From assembly GCA_903825395.1 (NCBI GenBank), contig CAIKAF010000015.1:124001-188000 (forward strand): DNA of 64,000 nucleotides, read 5' to 3'. The position numbers and the translations under genes are program-made. Below the pieces are notes generated by a model. The model was not told the origin of the DNA and made no database searches. It worked only from the letters and a program-made list of their open reading frames with translations. Origin of the DNA: an uncultured Flavobacteriales bacterium. Its GTDB lineage: Bacteria; Bacteroidota; Bacteroidia; CAIKAF01. Of the stretch, positions 51,505-61,737 are shown in pieces; positions within the stretch are counted from its first letter, which is position 1, and every line of letters starts with the position of its first letter.

Positions 51505-52386
51505 TTAATCTGCCTTTGAAAAAGCCATTTTCCAAAATTCCTCTGAACTTTGTGCAGGACGCCCAATCCAATCCTCCAATTGTCTTGGATCTCCAACATT
51601 ATCCTTAAACAACAATTTGAATTGCTCATAATCCAAAATTTCCGGGAACCATACCGAAATAAAATTCCGCGTAACAATATCCACCAAATTTTTCGGAATC
51701 TCGATTGGAATAAGTCGCTGATTTCTAAGTTTAGCAGCTAAGGTCATAAGGTCGCCAAAAGATATTGGTGAAGGCCCCACTAAATCCAGTGATTTCACTG
51801 GCAATACTTCTGAAAAAATCCCGCGTTCAATGGCATCAACCACATCATTAGGCATAACCGGCTGAATTTTATGTTGGGGAAAAGTGGCGGGCAACAAAGC
51901 TCGATTTCCTAAATACCTGCTTATATCAAGCAACAGTATCATTTTTTGAACCAACAAATTATTGGGCAAACAAAACAAGGAAGGACGAAATACCATGACA
52001 TCGTCTTGCTTAAGAACAATGGATTCTCCTTCTGCTTTACTGCTCAGAAAAGCAGATCCAGAAGCCAAATCCGCGCCCAAAACTGAAATATGCAAGATTC
52101 TTGGATTCCCCAAAATGTGGCGATTTTCGATGATACGCCTTACTAACTCAGTATGAACTTCAAAAAATGCCTCATTTTTACTCTCGCGAAGTATTCCAGC
52201 TGCGTTAATAAACACATCAATTTTCCCAAGACGATTCCAGTCGGAAGAAAAGGGATTAAATCTCAAATATCCAGGTTTATCCACCCTAGAGAGGGCTAGA
52301 ATCTCAACCCCCTGATGACGTTTTAATGTTTGACAAAGGACTGAACCCAATTGTCCTCGGGCTCCGAGTATGGCGATGCGTTTCAC
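51505..52386 (-). CDS. NAD(P)-binding atypical SDR (NmrA/NDUFA9-like)
   Basis: A 293-residue Rossmann protein with the motif AILGARGQLGSVLCQTLKRH at the N-terminus, DVFINAAGILRES and ILHISVLGADLASGSAFLSSKAEGE (S...K of atypical SDRs related to complex I subunit NDUFA9). Specific substrate is unknown. The frame starts with GTG at 52386, and no ATG keeps the Rossmann motif. It follows dnaN by 42 bp and is probably at the end of the gldF-gldG-DUF4340-dnaN set. Confidence 0.78.
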   Translation of the reverse strand: MKRIAILGARGQLGSVLCQTLKRHQGVEILALSRVDKPGYLRFNPFSSDWNRLGKIDVFINAAGILRESKNEAFFEVHTELVRRIIENRHILGNPRILHISVLGADLASGSAFLSSKAEGESIVLKQDDVMVFRPSLFCLPNNLLVQKMILLLDISRYLGNRALLPATFPQHKIQPVMPNDVVDAIERGIFSEVLPVKSLDLVGPSPISFGDLMTLAAKLRNQRLIPIEIPKNLVDIVTRNFISVWFPEILDYEQFKLLFKDNVGDPRQLEDWIGRPAQSSEEFWKMAFSKAD

Positions 52387-52428
52387 GTTCTTCGATGATT
52401 TGGCTCCAAAACAGGCAGCCCGCCTTCA

Positions 52429-53556
52429 TCAATTTACCATAATGGGCATCATCAACATCGTAATCTCTTCAATGTCTTGCTGATATTCACTGGGAGACAA
52501 AATTCCAGGTCGGCTGGGTGTACTCATTTTAAGTGTTACACTCTCCTGGTCCATATTGCTTAGCATTTCAATTAAAAAACGGCTATTGAATCCGATTTCC
52601 ATGTCCTCTCCCGAATATTGGCAATTCAATTCTTCTTTAGCTGAATTGGAAAAATCCAGATCTTCCGCAATGATTTCAAGATGATTACCAGCTAGTTTAA
52701 GCCGAACCAAGTATGTGGCCTTATTGGAAAAAATAGATACCCGCTTTAATCCGTTAAGCAAGGCGTGGCGATCAATAGTTAATACATTGGGGTTTTCCTT
52801 CGGAATAACAGCCTCATAAGCCGGATATTTCCCTTCAATCAATCGGCTGTATACAACATAGTGGCCAAAGGAAAAACGAACATTTTTATCGCTGTACTCA
52901 ATGGAAAGAGATTCCTCAGAGTTCCCCAAAATGTTTTTCAATAAATTGAGGGGACGTTTGTTCAGAATCAACTCAAAACTTGAATCGCCCTTAATATCAA
53001 AACGCTTGTATAAAACCAACTTGTGGGCATCTGTGGCAACAAAATTCGCAGAATCTGGGGAGGCTTGCAATAAAACTCCAGACATAACAGGACGCAATTC
53101 ATCGTTACCTGCAGCAAAAATTGTTTTAGCCACGGCATTATTAAATGTCAAGGCTTCTACAGCAAAAGAACCTTTACTATTAAATTCGGGCAAGGATGGA
53201 AATTCCTCTGCATCATGACCTGCTGTCTTATATTTTCCACTGTCGGAATGAATATTAATCCCATGAGTCGCGGGATCTACTGTTATTGACAAGGGGACAT
53301 CGGCAAATGTTTTCAAAATATCTACCAGAAAGCGAGCTGGAATGGCAACCTGACCTTCAGTTTTAATACTCACTTCAGGAATTACGGCAATCACTGTGGT
53401 TTCCAAATCAGAAGCGGTCACCTTTAAACCGCCTTCTGGATTGGTTTGAAATAAAAAATCCTGTAAAATAGGAACGGAATTATTTCCACCCTGAATGACA
53501 CCCATTAGGGTTTGTATATGACTTAAAAGGGTTTTACTAGAAACTACAAACTGCAT
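52429..53556 (-). CDS. dnaN: DNA polymerase III beta subunit (sliding clamp)
   Basis: A 375-residue clamp in three repeated domains (~1-120, 121-250, 251-375). Visible family segments are MQFVVSSKTLLSHIQTLMGVI, ETTVIAVIPE, VSIFSNKATYLVRLKLAGNHLEIIAED and the C-terminal MLMMPIMVN. It encircles DNA for the polymerase. The ATG at 53556 gives the normal N-terminus. In several Bacteroidota dnaN sits beside gldF/gldG, as here. Confidence 0.95.
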   Translation of the reverse strand: MQFVVSSKTLLSHIQTLMGVIQGGNNSVPILQDFLFQTNPEGGLKVTASDLETTVIAVIPEVSIKTEGQVAIPARFLVDILKTFADVPLSITVDPATHGINIHSDSGKYKTAGHDAEEFPSLPEFNSKGSFAVEALTFNNAVAKTIFAAGNDELRPVMSGVLLQASPDSANFVATDAHKLVLYKRFDIKGDSSFELILNKRPLNLLKNILGNSEESLSIEYSDKNVRFSFGHYVVYSRLIEGKYPAYEAVIPKENPNVLTIDRHALLNGLKRVSIFSNKATYLVRLKLAGNHLEIIAEDLDFSNSAKEELNCQYSGEDMEIGFNSRFLIEMLSNMDQESVTLKMSTPSRPGILSPSEYQQDIEEITMLMMPIMVN

Positions 53557-53598
53557 GACGGTTGTTTTAAGTAACAAATATAAGGCAAAGAAAACGAA

Positions 53599-54597
53599 TT
53601 AGGGGCTGGGCACCTGGCCTCGAACAAAATAATCCAGTGGAATGGTTACTGGATCAAAGGTGAAGTATTGACACAAAGTAACCTCACCATTCTTCAATAT
53701 TCCATACATCCTATCAACATCTACTTGAATGGGCTCACCCAACATATTTAAAGTTCCTTTTGGAAGGGGTATCGCACACAATTTAACTGAATTAACCGTT
53801 TTCGATTGAGTAGTTACTGTTACTGTGTATAAGGAGTACTTGCGTTGAACGGAATCCAGCCGAACTGAATTAATGTCCACCCAATTTTCAAATCCTAGCA
53901 CCTTGAAATTTTGTAAAAAAACCTTCATCATACTAGTATCTGCCATGCTAGGCTTCAATCCACTTTGAAGCTGAACCAAAGAAAACTTCGAAGGAGATAT
54001 AACATCAATACGGAAGGAAGCCTCAGGATTCTGGTGGTGGATAACCTCCACCGATTTTATATCCCGAATGTGATGAGCAAAAATTTGTTTGCTCTTCCAT
54101 TCCAAAACGTTGGAATTAAAATGATTGGTCAAATAGCCTCTAAATCCTGGAACATATACAATAACAGGTACCTCAGAACCCTCCAACATCATGTATGTCC
54201 CTAAATGATTTTGAGTCGGACCGCCCACGAAAAAGGTGCGAATAGGCTCATCATCTTTCCCAAATACTTCTACCTTACTGCCATATACCGATAAGCGCTT
54301 AAAAATCTCTTGCTGCCCATTTTTAGGAATAAATTCTTTAACCTCCATGCGGCGAAGGGTAGATAAGGTAACCTCAATTAAATCTTTCCGAGCTAAAACA
54401 TCCAAGCCTTCAATCTCCCAGCCGTCAGAAGAACGAAGTAAGGCTACCTGACTGCCATTTTTATTGCTTATCTGAATTTTCGAAATCGAAGCTGTATCCT
54501 CAATTTTAAACGAGGTATAATCGGAACTCATGGAATTCCCCTTGCCTCCACATCCAATCCAAAATAATGCTAACCCAAGAAGGAAAAAATACTTCAT
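53599..54597 (-). CDS. DUF4340 lipoprotein
   Basis: About 332 residues. The start at 54597 begins a lipoprotein signal (MKYFFLLGLALFWIGCG). DUF4340-like beta-rich sequence follows (ISKIQISNKNGSQVALLRSSDGWEI, VEVFGKDDEPIRTFFVGG). DUF4340 proteins pair with GldG-type ABC transporter auxiliaries. Its start overlaps the gldG stop (ATGA). Function is unknown, but it is likely part of the same envelope complex. Confidence 0.8.
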   Translation of the reverse strand: MKYFFLLGLALFWIGCGGKGNSMSSDYTSFKIEDTASISKIQISNKNGSQVALLRSSDGWEIEGLDVLARKDLIEVTLSTLRRMEVKEFIPKNGQQEIFKRLSVYGSKVEVFGKDDEPIRTFFVGGPTQNHLGTYMMLEGSEVPVIVYVPGFRGYLTNHFNSNVLEWKSKQIFAHHIRDIKSVEVIHHQNPEASFRIDVISPSKFSLVQLQSGLKPSMADTSMMKVFLQNFKVLGFENWVDINSVRLDSVQRKYSLYTVTVTTQSKTVNSVKLCAIPLPKGTLNMLGEPIQVDVDRMYGILKNGEVTLCQYFTFDPVTIPLDYFVRGQVPSP

Positions 54598-56285
54598 GCG
54601 TAGTTTCGTTTTTGAATCCATTGTACTCCGAACCATAAAACAAGAATATAGATTACCGGAAAGATAATCTGAACCATTTGCCAAAATTTCCCATTGGACT
54701 CTACCTTCAAAGGATCAAGATTGCGCATTTGAAACCTCTTATTTCTAATGGCTATGAACCAAGCATCATTTGCCAAATAATGGACCGCATTCATTAAAAA
54801 GTTCTTATTGCCCTCAAAGAAAAATCCACTGGCAGGGTCTTCACCCAATTTAAAAGGCCTCTGTTGCCTAGAATTAAATCTATTTTTAATAACATCTCCA
54901 TCTCCCACCACAATCATTTTACTTGATTGACCACGTTCTACGAATGGATAATCTGATGTGGGCAATAAACGTCCTTTAAAGGCACTTTCAAATTTACCTT
55001 CAAGCAAAACCGCCATGGGCTGATTCGGAGAATTAAATCGCTCTGGACTTGCCTTTTCCGTTACGCTCTGCAATCCAACCCGAGCTGGAGTCATTAAGCT
55101 CCTCGAAACCGGACCGCTATTCAATAATATGGTCTTCTCTATACCTTGAACCTTTACCGTATCTAAACTAGATGGAAATTCAAAACGGATAGGCCCTACT
55201 CTACTGGTTAACATGTGGCGATCATCGGGAAGTACCACAGGATAAAAAAACCAAGGCAACAATTCTTCTTTCGGCCTATCTCCAACCATTCCTGTAACAA
55301 CCGGTATGGGTGCACAAGAAGCATCTTGAATTAAGTTATAATTGATTCGTACCCCATATTTAAAAAGAAGATCATTCAATCCGACATCTTTGGGTAGGGC
55401 GATTGTATACCCTTTCGGGCTAGTCCTTAAACTATCCAAATCTACATTTACCTGATCCAACAACCACAGCACTCGCCCACCACGCATAACGTATTGATCT
55501 ATAACAAACTTTTCTGCGTCTTTGAAAAGCGAATCGGGCTTGGCAATTACCAAACAGGAATACGATTTGTTTAAGGCATTCAGCTGATTGTTCAAAACTA
55601 TACCTTCAACCGTATAATAATCCTTCAATGAAATTAAAAAATCCGCAATTAGCCCTTGAGGCAATTCTCCGTGCCCAAATGAAAATGCAATTTTGGGCCT
55701 ATTTTCAAAGGTATGAAGTTTGTATAGTGCAGAGGCAAATCCAAATTCAAGCCGCTCAATGGATGTATTAAGGGCTTGATCGGCAAGAGATGGGTCTAAT
55801 CCTGCCAATTCTTCCAAAAGATCAACCTTGGCTTCGTGCCCTCGATAGGAAATGGTAGCTGCCGGTATTATCGACCTTTCTTGACGGCCTGTTTCATCGG
55901 CAAATGTGAGCGAAAAAGGCTGGATTCCTTTTTCTACCAATTCTTGCTGCATTAACGCCTGCTCCTCAGGATCTTTACCCGAAAATGGGTCCACAAAACG
56001 ATATTGAATATTGTTCCCGGCCTGATATCTAAATTCTTCAAGCAATTCACGCGTGGCAATCTGAAGACGCTTAAATCCGGGTGGAAAGCTACCCTCCAAG
56101 TACACTGTTATTATGGCAGGTTCTTCCATATTCCTAAGCATGGAAATGGTACTATCCGACAGACTATACCTTCCCTCAGAAGTAAAATCTACCCGAAAAA
56201 ACAAACGACTAAACACCGCATTTGCGAATACCAAAACAAGTAATGCAATCAATAGCCAACCTATATCTTTTCTCTTTCTGCTCAT
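54594..56285 (-). CDS. gldG: Gliding-motility ABC transporter auxiliary subunit GldG
   Basis: A 563-residue protein with one N-terminal membrane helix (~10-30), a long extracytoplasmic region of the ABC_transp_aux type (TVYLEGSFPPGFKRLQIATRELLEEFRYQAGNNIQYRFVDPFS; KIAFSFGHGELPQG) and a C-terminal helix (~535-555). In gliding Bacteroidota, GldF and GldG act with the ATPase GldA. gldA is not seen here. The gene starts 4 bp after gldF ends and overlaps the DUF4340 gene. Confidence 0.87.
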   Translation of the reverse strand: MSRKRKDIGWLLIALLVLVFANAVFSRLFFRVDFTSEGRYSLSDSTISMLRNMEEPAIITVYLEGSFPPGFKRLQIATRELLEEFRYQAGNNIQYRFVDPFSGKDPEEQALMQQELVEKGIQPFSLTFADETGRQERSIIPAATISYRGHEAKVDLLEELAGLDPSLADQALNTSIERLEFGFASALYKLHTFENRPKIAFSFGHGELPQGLIADFLISLKDYYTVEGIVLNNQLNALNKSYSCLVIAKPDSLFKDAEKFVIDQYVMRGGRVLWLLDQVNVDLDSLRTSPKGYTIALPKDVGLNDLLFKYGVRINYNLIQDASCAPIPVVTGMVGDRPKEELLPWFFYPVVLPDDRHMLTSRVGPIRFEFPSSLDTVKVQGIEKTILLNSGPVSRSLMTPARVGLQSVTEKASPERFNSPNQPMAVLLEGKFESAFKGRLLPTSDYPFVERGQSSKMIVVGDGDVIKNRFNSRQQRPFKLGEDPASGFFFEGNKNFLMNAVHYLANDAWFIAIRNKRFQMRNLDPLKVESNGKFWQMVQIIFPVIYILVLWFGVQWIQKRNYA

Positions 56286-56288
56286 GCC

Positions 56289-57017
56289 TCAAGACCAATT
56301 GCGTTTTTGAATCCAGGTTTTTGCCGCCAATAAAAATAGGGCTGTTAAGCTAATGAAGTAAACAATGTCTCTTGAATCGATAACTCCGCGACTAATGGAT
56401 TCATAATGATACGATAAGCCAAGTTGCAAAATGTAATAAGCATTCCCTTCCAGCAGACCTAAGCCAACCAACTGAGGAATCCCCTCAGTAAGCAACAACC
56501 CAAAGCCAAGCCCCAAAAGCAAGGCCACCATTTGATTTGACGTCAAGGCGCTGGCAAAAATTCCCGCAGCCAAATACACCGATGCCAATAAGAATAACCC
56601 CACATAAGAAGTAAAAATCCCAGCCCAATCTAAAGACTCCACAGAACTTAACTGAACCAAGGCTACCAAATACCCCATAGTAGGCAATAAACTTAGAAAT
56701 ACAAGTACCTGTCCCGCACAAAATTTAGCAAAAATAACCTCCATGGTTCGGACCGGCTTGGTAAGAATCAATTCTAAGGTACCCAGCGAGTGCTCTTCTG
56801 CCAGACTTCTCATGGTTAAAGCTGGAATCAAGAGCAAAAATAAGTAGGGTGCATCCACAAAAAAACGCTTCATATCAGCAAAACCAAAACTCAAGACATT
56901 ATCTCCGGGAAACAACCACAAATACACAGCATTTACCAATAAAAATACCCCCATAATGGCGTAACCGGTAATGCTGGCGAAAAACACCGAGATTTCTTTT
57001 AAAAAAATTGCCTTCAC
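56289..57017 (-). CDS. gldF: Gliding-motility ABC transporter permease GldF
   Basis: About 242 residues with six membrane segments. The GTG at 57017 is chosen because homologous GldF proteins begin MKAIFLREI-like and here KAIFLKEISVFFASITGYAIMGVFLLVN follows it. A frame extending to 57146 adds 43 unmatched residues. LIPALTMRSLAEEHSLGTLELILTKPV is the conserved loop of this ABC-2 permease family. It probably starts the gldF-gldG-DUF4340-dnaN operon. Confidence 0.88.
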   Translation of the reverse strand: MKAIFLKEISVFFASITGYAIMGVFLLVNAVYLWLFPGDNVLSFGFADMKRFFVDAPYLFLLLIPALTMRSLAEEHSLGTLELILTKPVRTMEVIFAKFCAGQVLVFLSLLPTMGYLVALVQLSSVESLDWAGIFTSYVGLFLLASVYLAAGIFASALTSNQMVALLLGLGFGLLLTEGIPQLVGLGLLEGNAYYILQLGLSYHYESISRGVIDSRDIVYFISLTALFLLAAKTWIQKRNWS

Positions 57018-57306
57018 GCGCGAATTCCTAATTTTTAACTCCACAAAGTTAGCCGAATTTAGCGCTTGCCAAAATGATCGAGCTACAGTAAAACTCCCTA
57101 GATTTTCAATCTTCTCATTCTTTTGGGAATTTACCACCATTCTCATTTGTGCTGCAGCATGCCATGAAAGGGATGCCTAGTGGTTCCAATCCGTTCCTCA
57201 GAGCCTGCCACAAAATTATACTTGCTTTAAGTGCCCAACGGCTCTTTGGACTGCAAAACCTAGTATCAGCCAATAAAAATGTACATTTGAACAAATCTTT
57301 TGTGCC

Positions 57307-59166
57307 ATGAATCACTTGTTTTGGTCGCTGCTGTGCTTGGTCTTTCTACCTATTTCAGCACAAGTAAAAAACTCGTTCGTTTATCCCCGTGCAGGTATTA
57401 GTTCAATTCCCGAAGGACTTGAATCCGAATGGATGAGTGATTTAGTCAGCCGCGAAGCTCCCAACTTTGCCTCTAAGCCCGACAAACGATTTATGTATGA
57501 GCAAAAAGAAAAAAGCGCAATCCTTTTTCCCCGAAAATTGGGGACTAAAGCCACTGAAAAAAGCAACGTTCCCCAACCCATTTTAGGAAAGGCTTTTCAA
57601 GGAAATGTGTTTAGCAGCAGTGTGCCAATGGATAATTCCCTGGCTTTCAATGAAGATAGTTTGCTGGTTTCAGCCATCAATACCACCATTCGGGTTTACA
57701 GCAGAAATACAGGTATGTTAAGGTCCTCTTTAACCCTGCGCTACTTTACCGATGCGGTAGGATTAATTGGAACTGCCAATTACCGCTATGACCCAAAAGT
57801 TATTTTTGACCCCTTGGCTCAACGCTTCATGGCAGTTATTTTGAACGGAAGCGTTTCTGCTACCTCAAAAATAATCGTAGCATTTTCTCAAAGTGCAGAC
57901 CCAAGAGGCGACTGGAATATGTATACCTTACCTGGCAATCCCTTCAATGATTCCACCTGGTTCGATTTTCCTTGCATTAGCTTTACCGAAAATGAGGTGT
58001 TTATTACTGGCAATCAAATTAGAGAAGGAGTAAGCTGGCAAATGGGGTTTAAGCAATCCGTAATCTGGCAAATCCGCAAACAGGAAGGATACAATGGCGA
58101 TTCTCTTCAAACCAACCTATGGTCAGGAATTCAATTTGGAGGCCGAGCATTAAGAAATCTGCATGCCGTCACCCGCACTTCAGATTTTGCAGGTAATCCG
58201 GAACAATATTTCTTATCAAATCGAAATTTTGATATTCAAAACGATTCTCTGTTTTTGATTAAAATATCCGATACCATTGGGGCCGGCGCCTTATCCGTGC
58301 AGCACATTCAACTTCCGGTTGCCTATGGCGTCCCTCCAGAGGCTTTACAACCAGATACATCAAAAACCTTGGCTACCAATGATGCCCGCGTCCTTGCAGC
58401 AAATCTAGATCGAGGTCGAATTCAATTTGTTGGAAATACCATCGATACAAATTTTGGCTCCTGCGGAATTTATTTCGGTCAACTCGCTCAGGTAAACCAA
58501 GCCAACCCAATTGTAGAACATGCTAGTATCATAGGATTTGATACCTTAGATTTAGGATACCCAAATTTGGTAACTGTTGGTTATGCTCCCGACAATAGTC
58601 CAAGATGCATTATTGCTTTCAATCACAGCAGTCAAAATGCCTTCCCAGGTATGTCGGCAATAACCTACGACCAAGGCCAATTTTCCGATTTGATTCGAAT
58701 TAAAAAGGGGCTTCAAAGTCTGGACGTCATTCAAGGACCAACCGAACGCTGGGGAGACTATTTTGGAGCACAACAATACTATCCAGAATATGGTAAAATT
58801 TGGGTGGCAGGGACTTTTGGAGCCGCAGACAGAAGGCACTCTACTTGGATCGCCGAATTAATTAGCCCATTCGGAACATCCCCAGCGGGAATCGATCCCT
58901 CAAAAATCAACTCAATTCCTTCAGTACTCTATCCAAACCCCTCCTTTCAACGCAGTTTTATCCGCTTTAATTTACCAACAGCGGGACCGGTAATCTGTGA
59001 ATTGTTTGACCAAACAGGGCGCTCTCTTGGAGTGATCTATGAGGGCCTAGGACTTAGCGGAGAACAAGAAATTGGTTTCGAAATTGGTCATCTTAAAGCA
59101 GCTACTTATCTCATTCGCTTATCTACCCCTCAAGGTCTAATTACAAAAACTATTATTAAAAATTAA
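57307..59166 (+). CDS. T9SS-exported protein
   Basis: A 619-residue protein with a signal peptide (MNHLFWSLLCLVFLPISAQ). The middle (~100-500) looks like a beta propeller or exo-glycosidase-like fold (VIFDPLAQRFMAVILNG, DPRGDWNMYTLPGN) but I recognise no specific enzyme. The last ~85 residues are a type A sorting domain (SVLYPNPSFQRSFIRFNL...ATYLIRLSTPQGLITKTIIK). It should be exported and anchored on or released from the surface. Function is unknown. Confidence 0.82.
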   Translation: MNHLFWSLLCLVFLPISAQVKNSFVYPRAGISSIPEGLESEWMSDLVSREAPNFASKPDKRFMYEQKEKSAILFPRKLGTKATEKSNVPQPILGKAFQGNVFSSSVPMDNSLAFNEDSLLVSAINTTIRVYSRNTGMLRSSLTLRYFTDAVGLIGTANYRYDPKVIFDPLAQRFMAVILNGSVSATSKIIVAFSQSADPRGDWNMYTLPGNPFNDSTWFDFPCISFTENEVFITGNQIREGVSWQMGFKQSVIWQIRKQEGYNGDSLQTNLWSGIQFGGRALRNLHAVTRTSDFAGNPEQYFLSNRNFDIQNDSLFLIKISDTIGAGALSVQHIQLPVAYGVPPEALQPDTSKTLATNDARVLAANLDRGRIQFVGNTIDTNFGSCGIYFGQLAQVNQANPIVEHASIIGFDTLDLGYPNLVTVGYAPDNSPRCIIAFNHSSQNAFPGMSAITYDQGQFSDLIRIKKGLQSLDVIQGPTERWGDYFGAQQYYPEYGKIWVAGTFGAADRRHSTWIAELISPFGTSPAGIDPSKINSIPSVLYPNPSFQRSFIRFNLPTAGPVICELFDQTGRSLGVIYEGLGLSGEQEIGFEIGHLKAATYLIRLSTPQGLITKTIIKN

Positions 59167-59168
59167 CC

Positions 59169-60617
59169 ATGGCAGGGGGGTCTCTTCTAGGGCTTTTTAT
59201 TGGGTATTTGGCCTTTCTTGGCTTAATCGGATACCTTACAGGAAAAAATTCCAGCGAACAAACCTTTCACCAAGGCGGTAGAAAAACTGCTTGGTATATT
59301 ATCGCGCTGGGTATGGTAGCCGACAGCTTAAGTGGAGTCACTTTCATTAGCATTCCAGGAAATGTACACGCTCAGGGATTTTCATACATGCAAATTGTGC
59401 TTGGCTATTTTATAGGGTATCAGATTATTGCAGCCATCCTTATTCCCCTATACTTTAGGTTAAACCTAACCAGCATTTATGAATACCTCTACCAACGTTT
59501 CGGATTTCTAGGCCAAAAAACCGGATCGGCCTTCTTTTTAATCTCCCGAATCATTGGAGCATCCGGACGATTATTCCTAGCCGTAAGTGTTTTTCAATTC
59601 TTCTTTCTTGATGCCATTGGAATTCCGCTTGAGGTAACAGTTATCGTTCTGATGGCCCTAATGTATGCCTATACCTACAAAGGTGGTATTAAAACTTTGC
59701 TTTGGACAGATGCAATTCAAGCCATTATGATGATGCTAGGGCTCTTCATTACCCTTTATTCCATACATGACGCTTTAAATTTATCCACCTCAGATTGGTC
59801 AACTATGCTACAAAAATCTTGGTGGATTACTGACCCTAATCAAGCTCATTTCTGGGGAAAAGATATTCTGGCAGGCGCCTTTATTGCTTTAAGCATGACT
59901 GGATTAGACCAAACCATGATGCAAAAAAGTTTAGCCTGCAAACAAGTCAAAGATGCCCAAAAAAATATGTTTTGGTTTGCTTTCTTAATCGTAATAGTCA
60001 ATTTTGCCTTCTTAGGCTTAGGTGCCGCTTTATCCCAATATTTAAGTTCTAAGGGCTTGCTAAATTTAGATTTAAAGGCCGACCACATTTTTCCATTTCT
60101 TGCGTTTGAATACCTTGGACCACTGGCAATGGTTGCTTTTACCCTAGGGCTTATCGCTGCTTCATTAAGCAGTGCCGATTCAGTTCTTACAACCCTAACC
60201 ACGGCCTTTTGCATGGACTTTTTAGATTTTGGACGGCCTAATGCCTTTCCTTCAAACCGCCCGAAAATACGAACGCTTGTTCACCTCGGCTTTGCATTTT
60301 TACTCTGGCTGAGCATCATGGCCTTCGATGCTCTAACCAACGATAGCCTCATTTATGTCATTTTAAATTTGGCAGGCTACACCTATGGACCTCTGCTTGG
60401 TTTGTTTACATTCGGACTCATTGCCACCAAATTGCGCCCCATCGAATGGACCATACCTGTCATCGCTTGCATTTCAGTTGGACTAACTTGGCTATTTGCT
60501 TATGTGTTAGCTCCACAATGGAATTATTCTGCCGGCTTCGAACTTCTACCTCTTAATGGCTGCATTACTTTTCTAGGACTATGGATATCATCTCTTTTTC
60601 GACGTCAATACGATTAA
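59169..60617 (+). CDS. Sodium:solute symporter (SSS family)
   Basis: A 482-residue transporter with about 12-13 membrane segments. Family motifs include LGMVADSLSGVTFISIPGNVHAQGFSYMQ, FRLNLTSIYEYLYQRFG, ISRIIGASGRLFLAV, TYKGGIKTLLWTDAIQ and SLSSADSVLTTLTTAF. Substrate (sugar, amino acid or vitamin) cannot be told from sequence. It starts 2 bp after the T9SS gene and overlaps the next gene by 37 bp. Confidence 0.9.
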   Translation: MAGGSLLGLFIGYLAFLGLIGYLTGKNSSEQTFHQGGRKTAWYIIALGMVADSLSGVTFISIPGNVHAQGFSYMQIVLGYFIGYQIIAAILIPLYFRLNLTSIYEYLYQRFGFLGQKTGSAFFLISRIIGASGRLFLAVSVFQFFFLDAIGIPLEVTVIVLMALMYAYTYKGGIKTLLWTDAIQAIMMMLGLFITLYSIHDALNLSTSDWSTMLQKSWWITDPNQAHFWGKDILAGAFIALSMTGLDQTMMQKSLACKQVKDAQKNMFWFAFLIVIVNFAFLGLGAALSQYLSSKGLLNLDLKADHIFPFLAFEYLGPLAMVAFTLGLIAASLSSADSVLTTLTTAFCMDFLDFGRPNAFPSNRPKIRTLVHLGFAFLLWLSIMAFDALTNDSLIYVILNLAGYTYGPLLGLFTFGLIATKLRPIEWTIPVIACISVGLTWLFAYVLAPQWNYSAGFELLPLNGCITFLGLWISSLFRRQYD

Positions 60618-61729
60618 CTGCCCTGTTGTTGATTTTTGCTGCTTCAACTGGTATGGCTCAATCCTTTCCCGAAGGTGTTTTTTACACCTTACCCAAATCG
60701 GATTTTACCTTATCAGGAACTGTAAAAATTTCAACCTACACACCCGGCCCTTTGGCAGGATTTGCTAAAAAATACCTTGGAATTCACGCAAAAGAACAGG
60801 CGGAATCAACGCATCAAATTGTGCAATCTAGGCTCACCCTTAGCCTAATGCCTGATACCTCCTGTACATTCAAAATCCCAGCTGCCATACTCAATACCAA
60901 TCAGTTCTCGTTTGGTCAGGGAGGGATTCTTCTCACCATGAATGCGCCTCTCAATGAGCCTAAAAGCAACAAAAACTCAAACCAAAAATGGAATTCATCT
61001 TCCCTAGGCCTCTCAGAATTACCCCTCTTACCCTTACTTAGCTTAACACAAGAAACAGATACCATTTACCGAAGAGAGGTATTGGCTGATTCTGTAGTCG
61101 TGGAACATTGGGAAATTCAAACCCTGATACAACAACAAACATCAGAGGAAATTGCAAAAAACACAGCGCAAAAATTAGTACAACTCGACCAAGATCGGCA
61201 ACAACTAATTCGATTTAATGAAGATGTTCAATATTCAGGCCCAGCCTTAAACGTTATGCTGAAACGTCTAGATTCACTCGAACAATATTACCATTCTTTG
61301 TTCCAAGGTCGACAAATATCTAAAACATCGACCTTTTCTCTGCCGTTTTCATTGTCAGCTTCAGATGTAACAGAACTCAATAGCAAAGGGATGCTGAAGA
61401 AAATCCTTGGCGGTTTTTCTAGCAATTCAGGTTTTTCTGTAGATTCAACTGAAGCCATCCCAATAGTCCTTTCCCTACAGTGCGCAGGCATTCCAAATGC
61501 CTTACATAAATTTAATCCCGAAAAAAGCAGTAAAATTTCAGAGGGACTAGTTGTTCGCATTCCAGACCGCTGCACCCTGCAAATTACGCATGGAAATACT
61601 CAATTGGTTCGAGAGAATCTACCCGTTTTTCAAGCAGGAAAACTAATCCAGCTGCCCAACCTCAAGTCAGGAAAACTTGAATATTCAGTTTGGTCAGAAA
61701 TTTCAAACCCAGATTTAATAGATTGGTGA
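60581..61729 (+). CDS. DUF4831 family protein
   Basis: A 382-residue protein with an N-terminal signal peptide (MDIISFSTSIRLTALLLIFAASTGMAQ). The DUF4831 pattern KISTYTPGPLAGFAKKYLGIHA is near residue 50, followed by a long beta-rich region. Function is unknown, and these proteins are found in Bacteroidota envelopes. The 37 bp overlap with the symporter gene is real because the signal peptide requires this start. Confidence 0.77.
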   Translation: MDIISFSTSIRLTALLLIFAASTGMAQSFPEGVFYTLPKSDFTLSGTVKISTYTPGPLAGFAKKYLGIHAKEQAESTHQIVQSRLTLSLMPDTSCTFKIPAAILNTNQFSFGQGGILLTMNAPLNEPKSNKNSNQKWNSSSLGLSELPLLPLLSLTQETDTIYRREVLADSVVVEHWEIQTLIQQQTSEEIAKNTAQKLVQLDQDRQQLIRFNEDVQYSGPALNVMLKRLDSLEQYYHSLFQGRQISKTSTFSLPFSLSASDVTELNSKGMLKKILGGFSSNSGFSVDSTEAIPIVLSLQCAGIPNALHKFNPEKSSKISEGLVVRIPDRCTLQITHGNTQLVRENLPVFQAGKLIQLPNLKSGKLEYSVWSEISNPDLIDW

Positions 61730-61737
61730 TTTGTTTG

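Noticed and set aside
57115-57315. 66-residue minus-strand frame upstream of gldF
   Set aside because: It runs over the start of the divergent T9SS gene region and has no recognisable feature, so it is probably chance.
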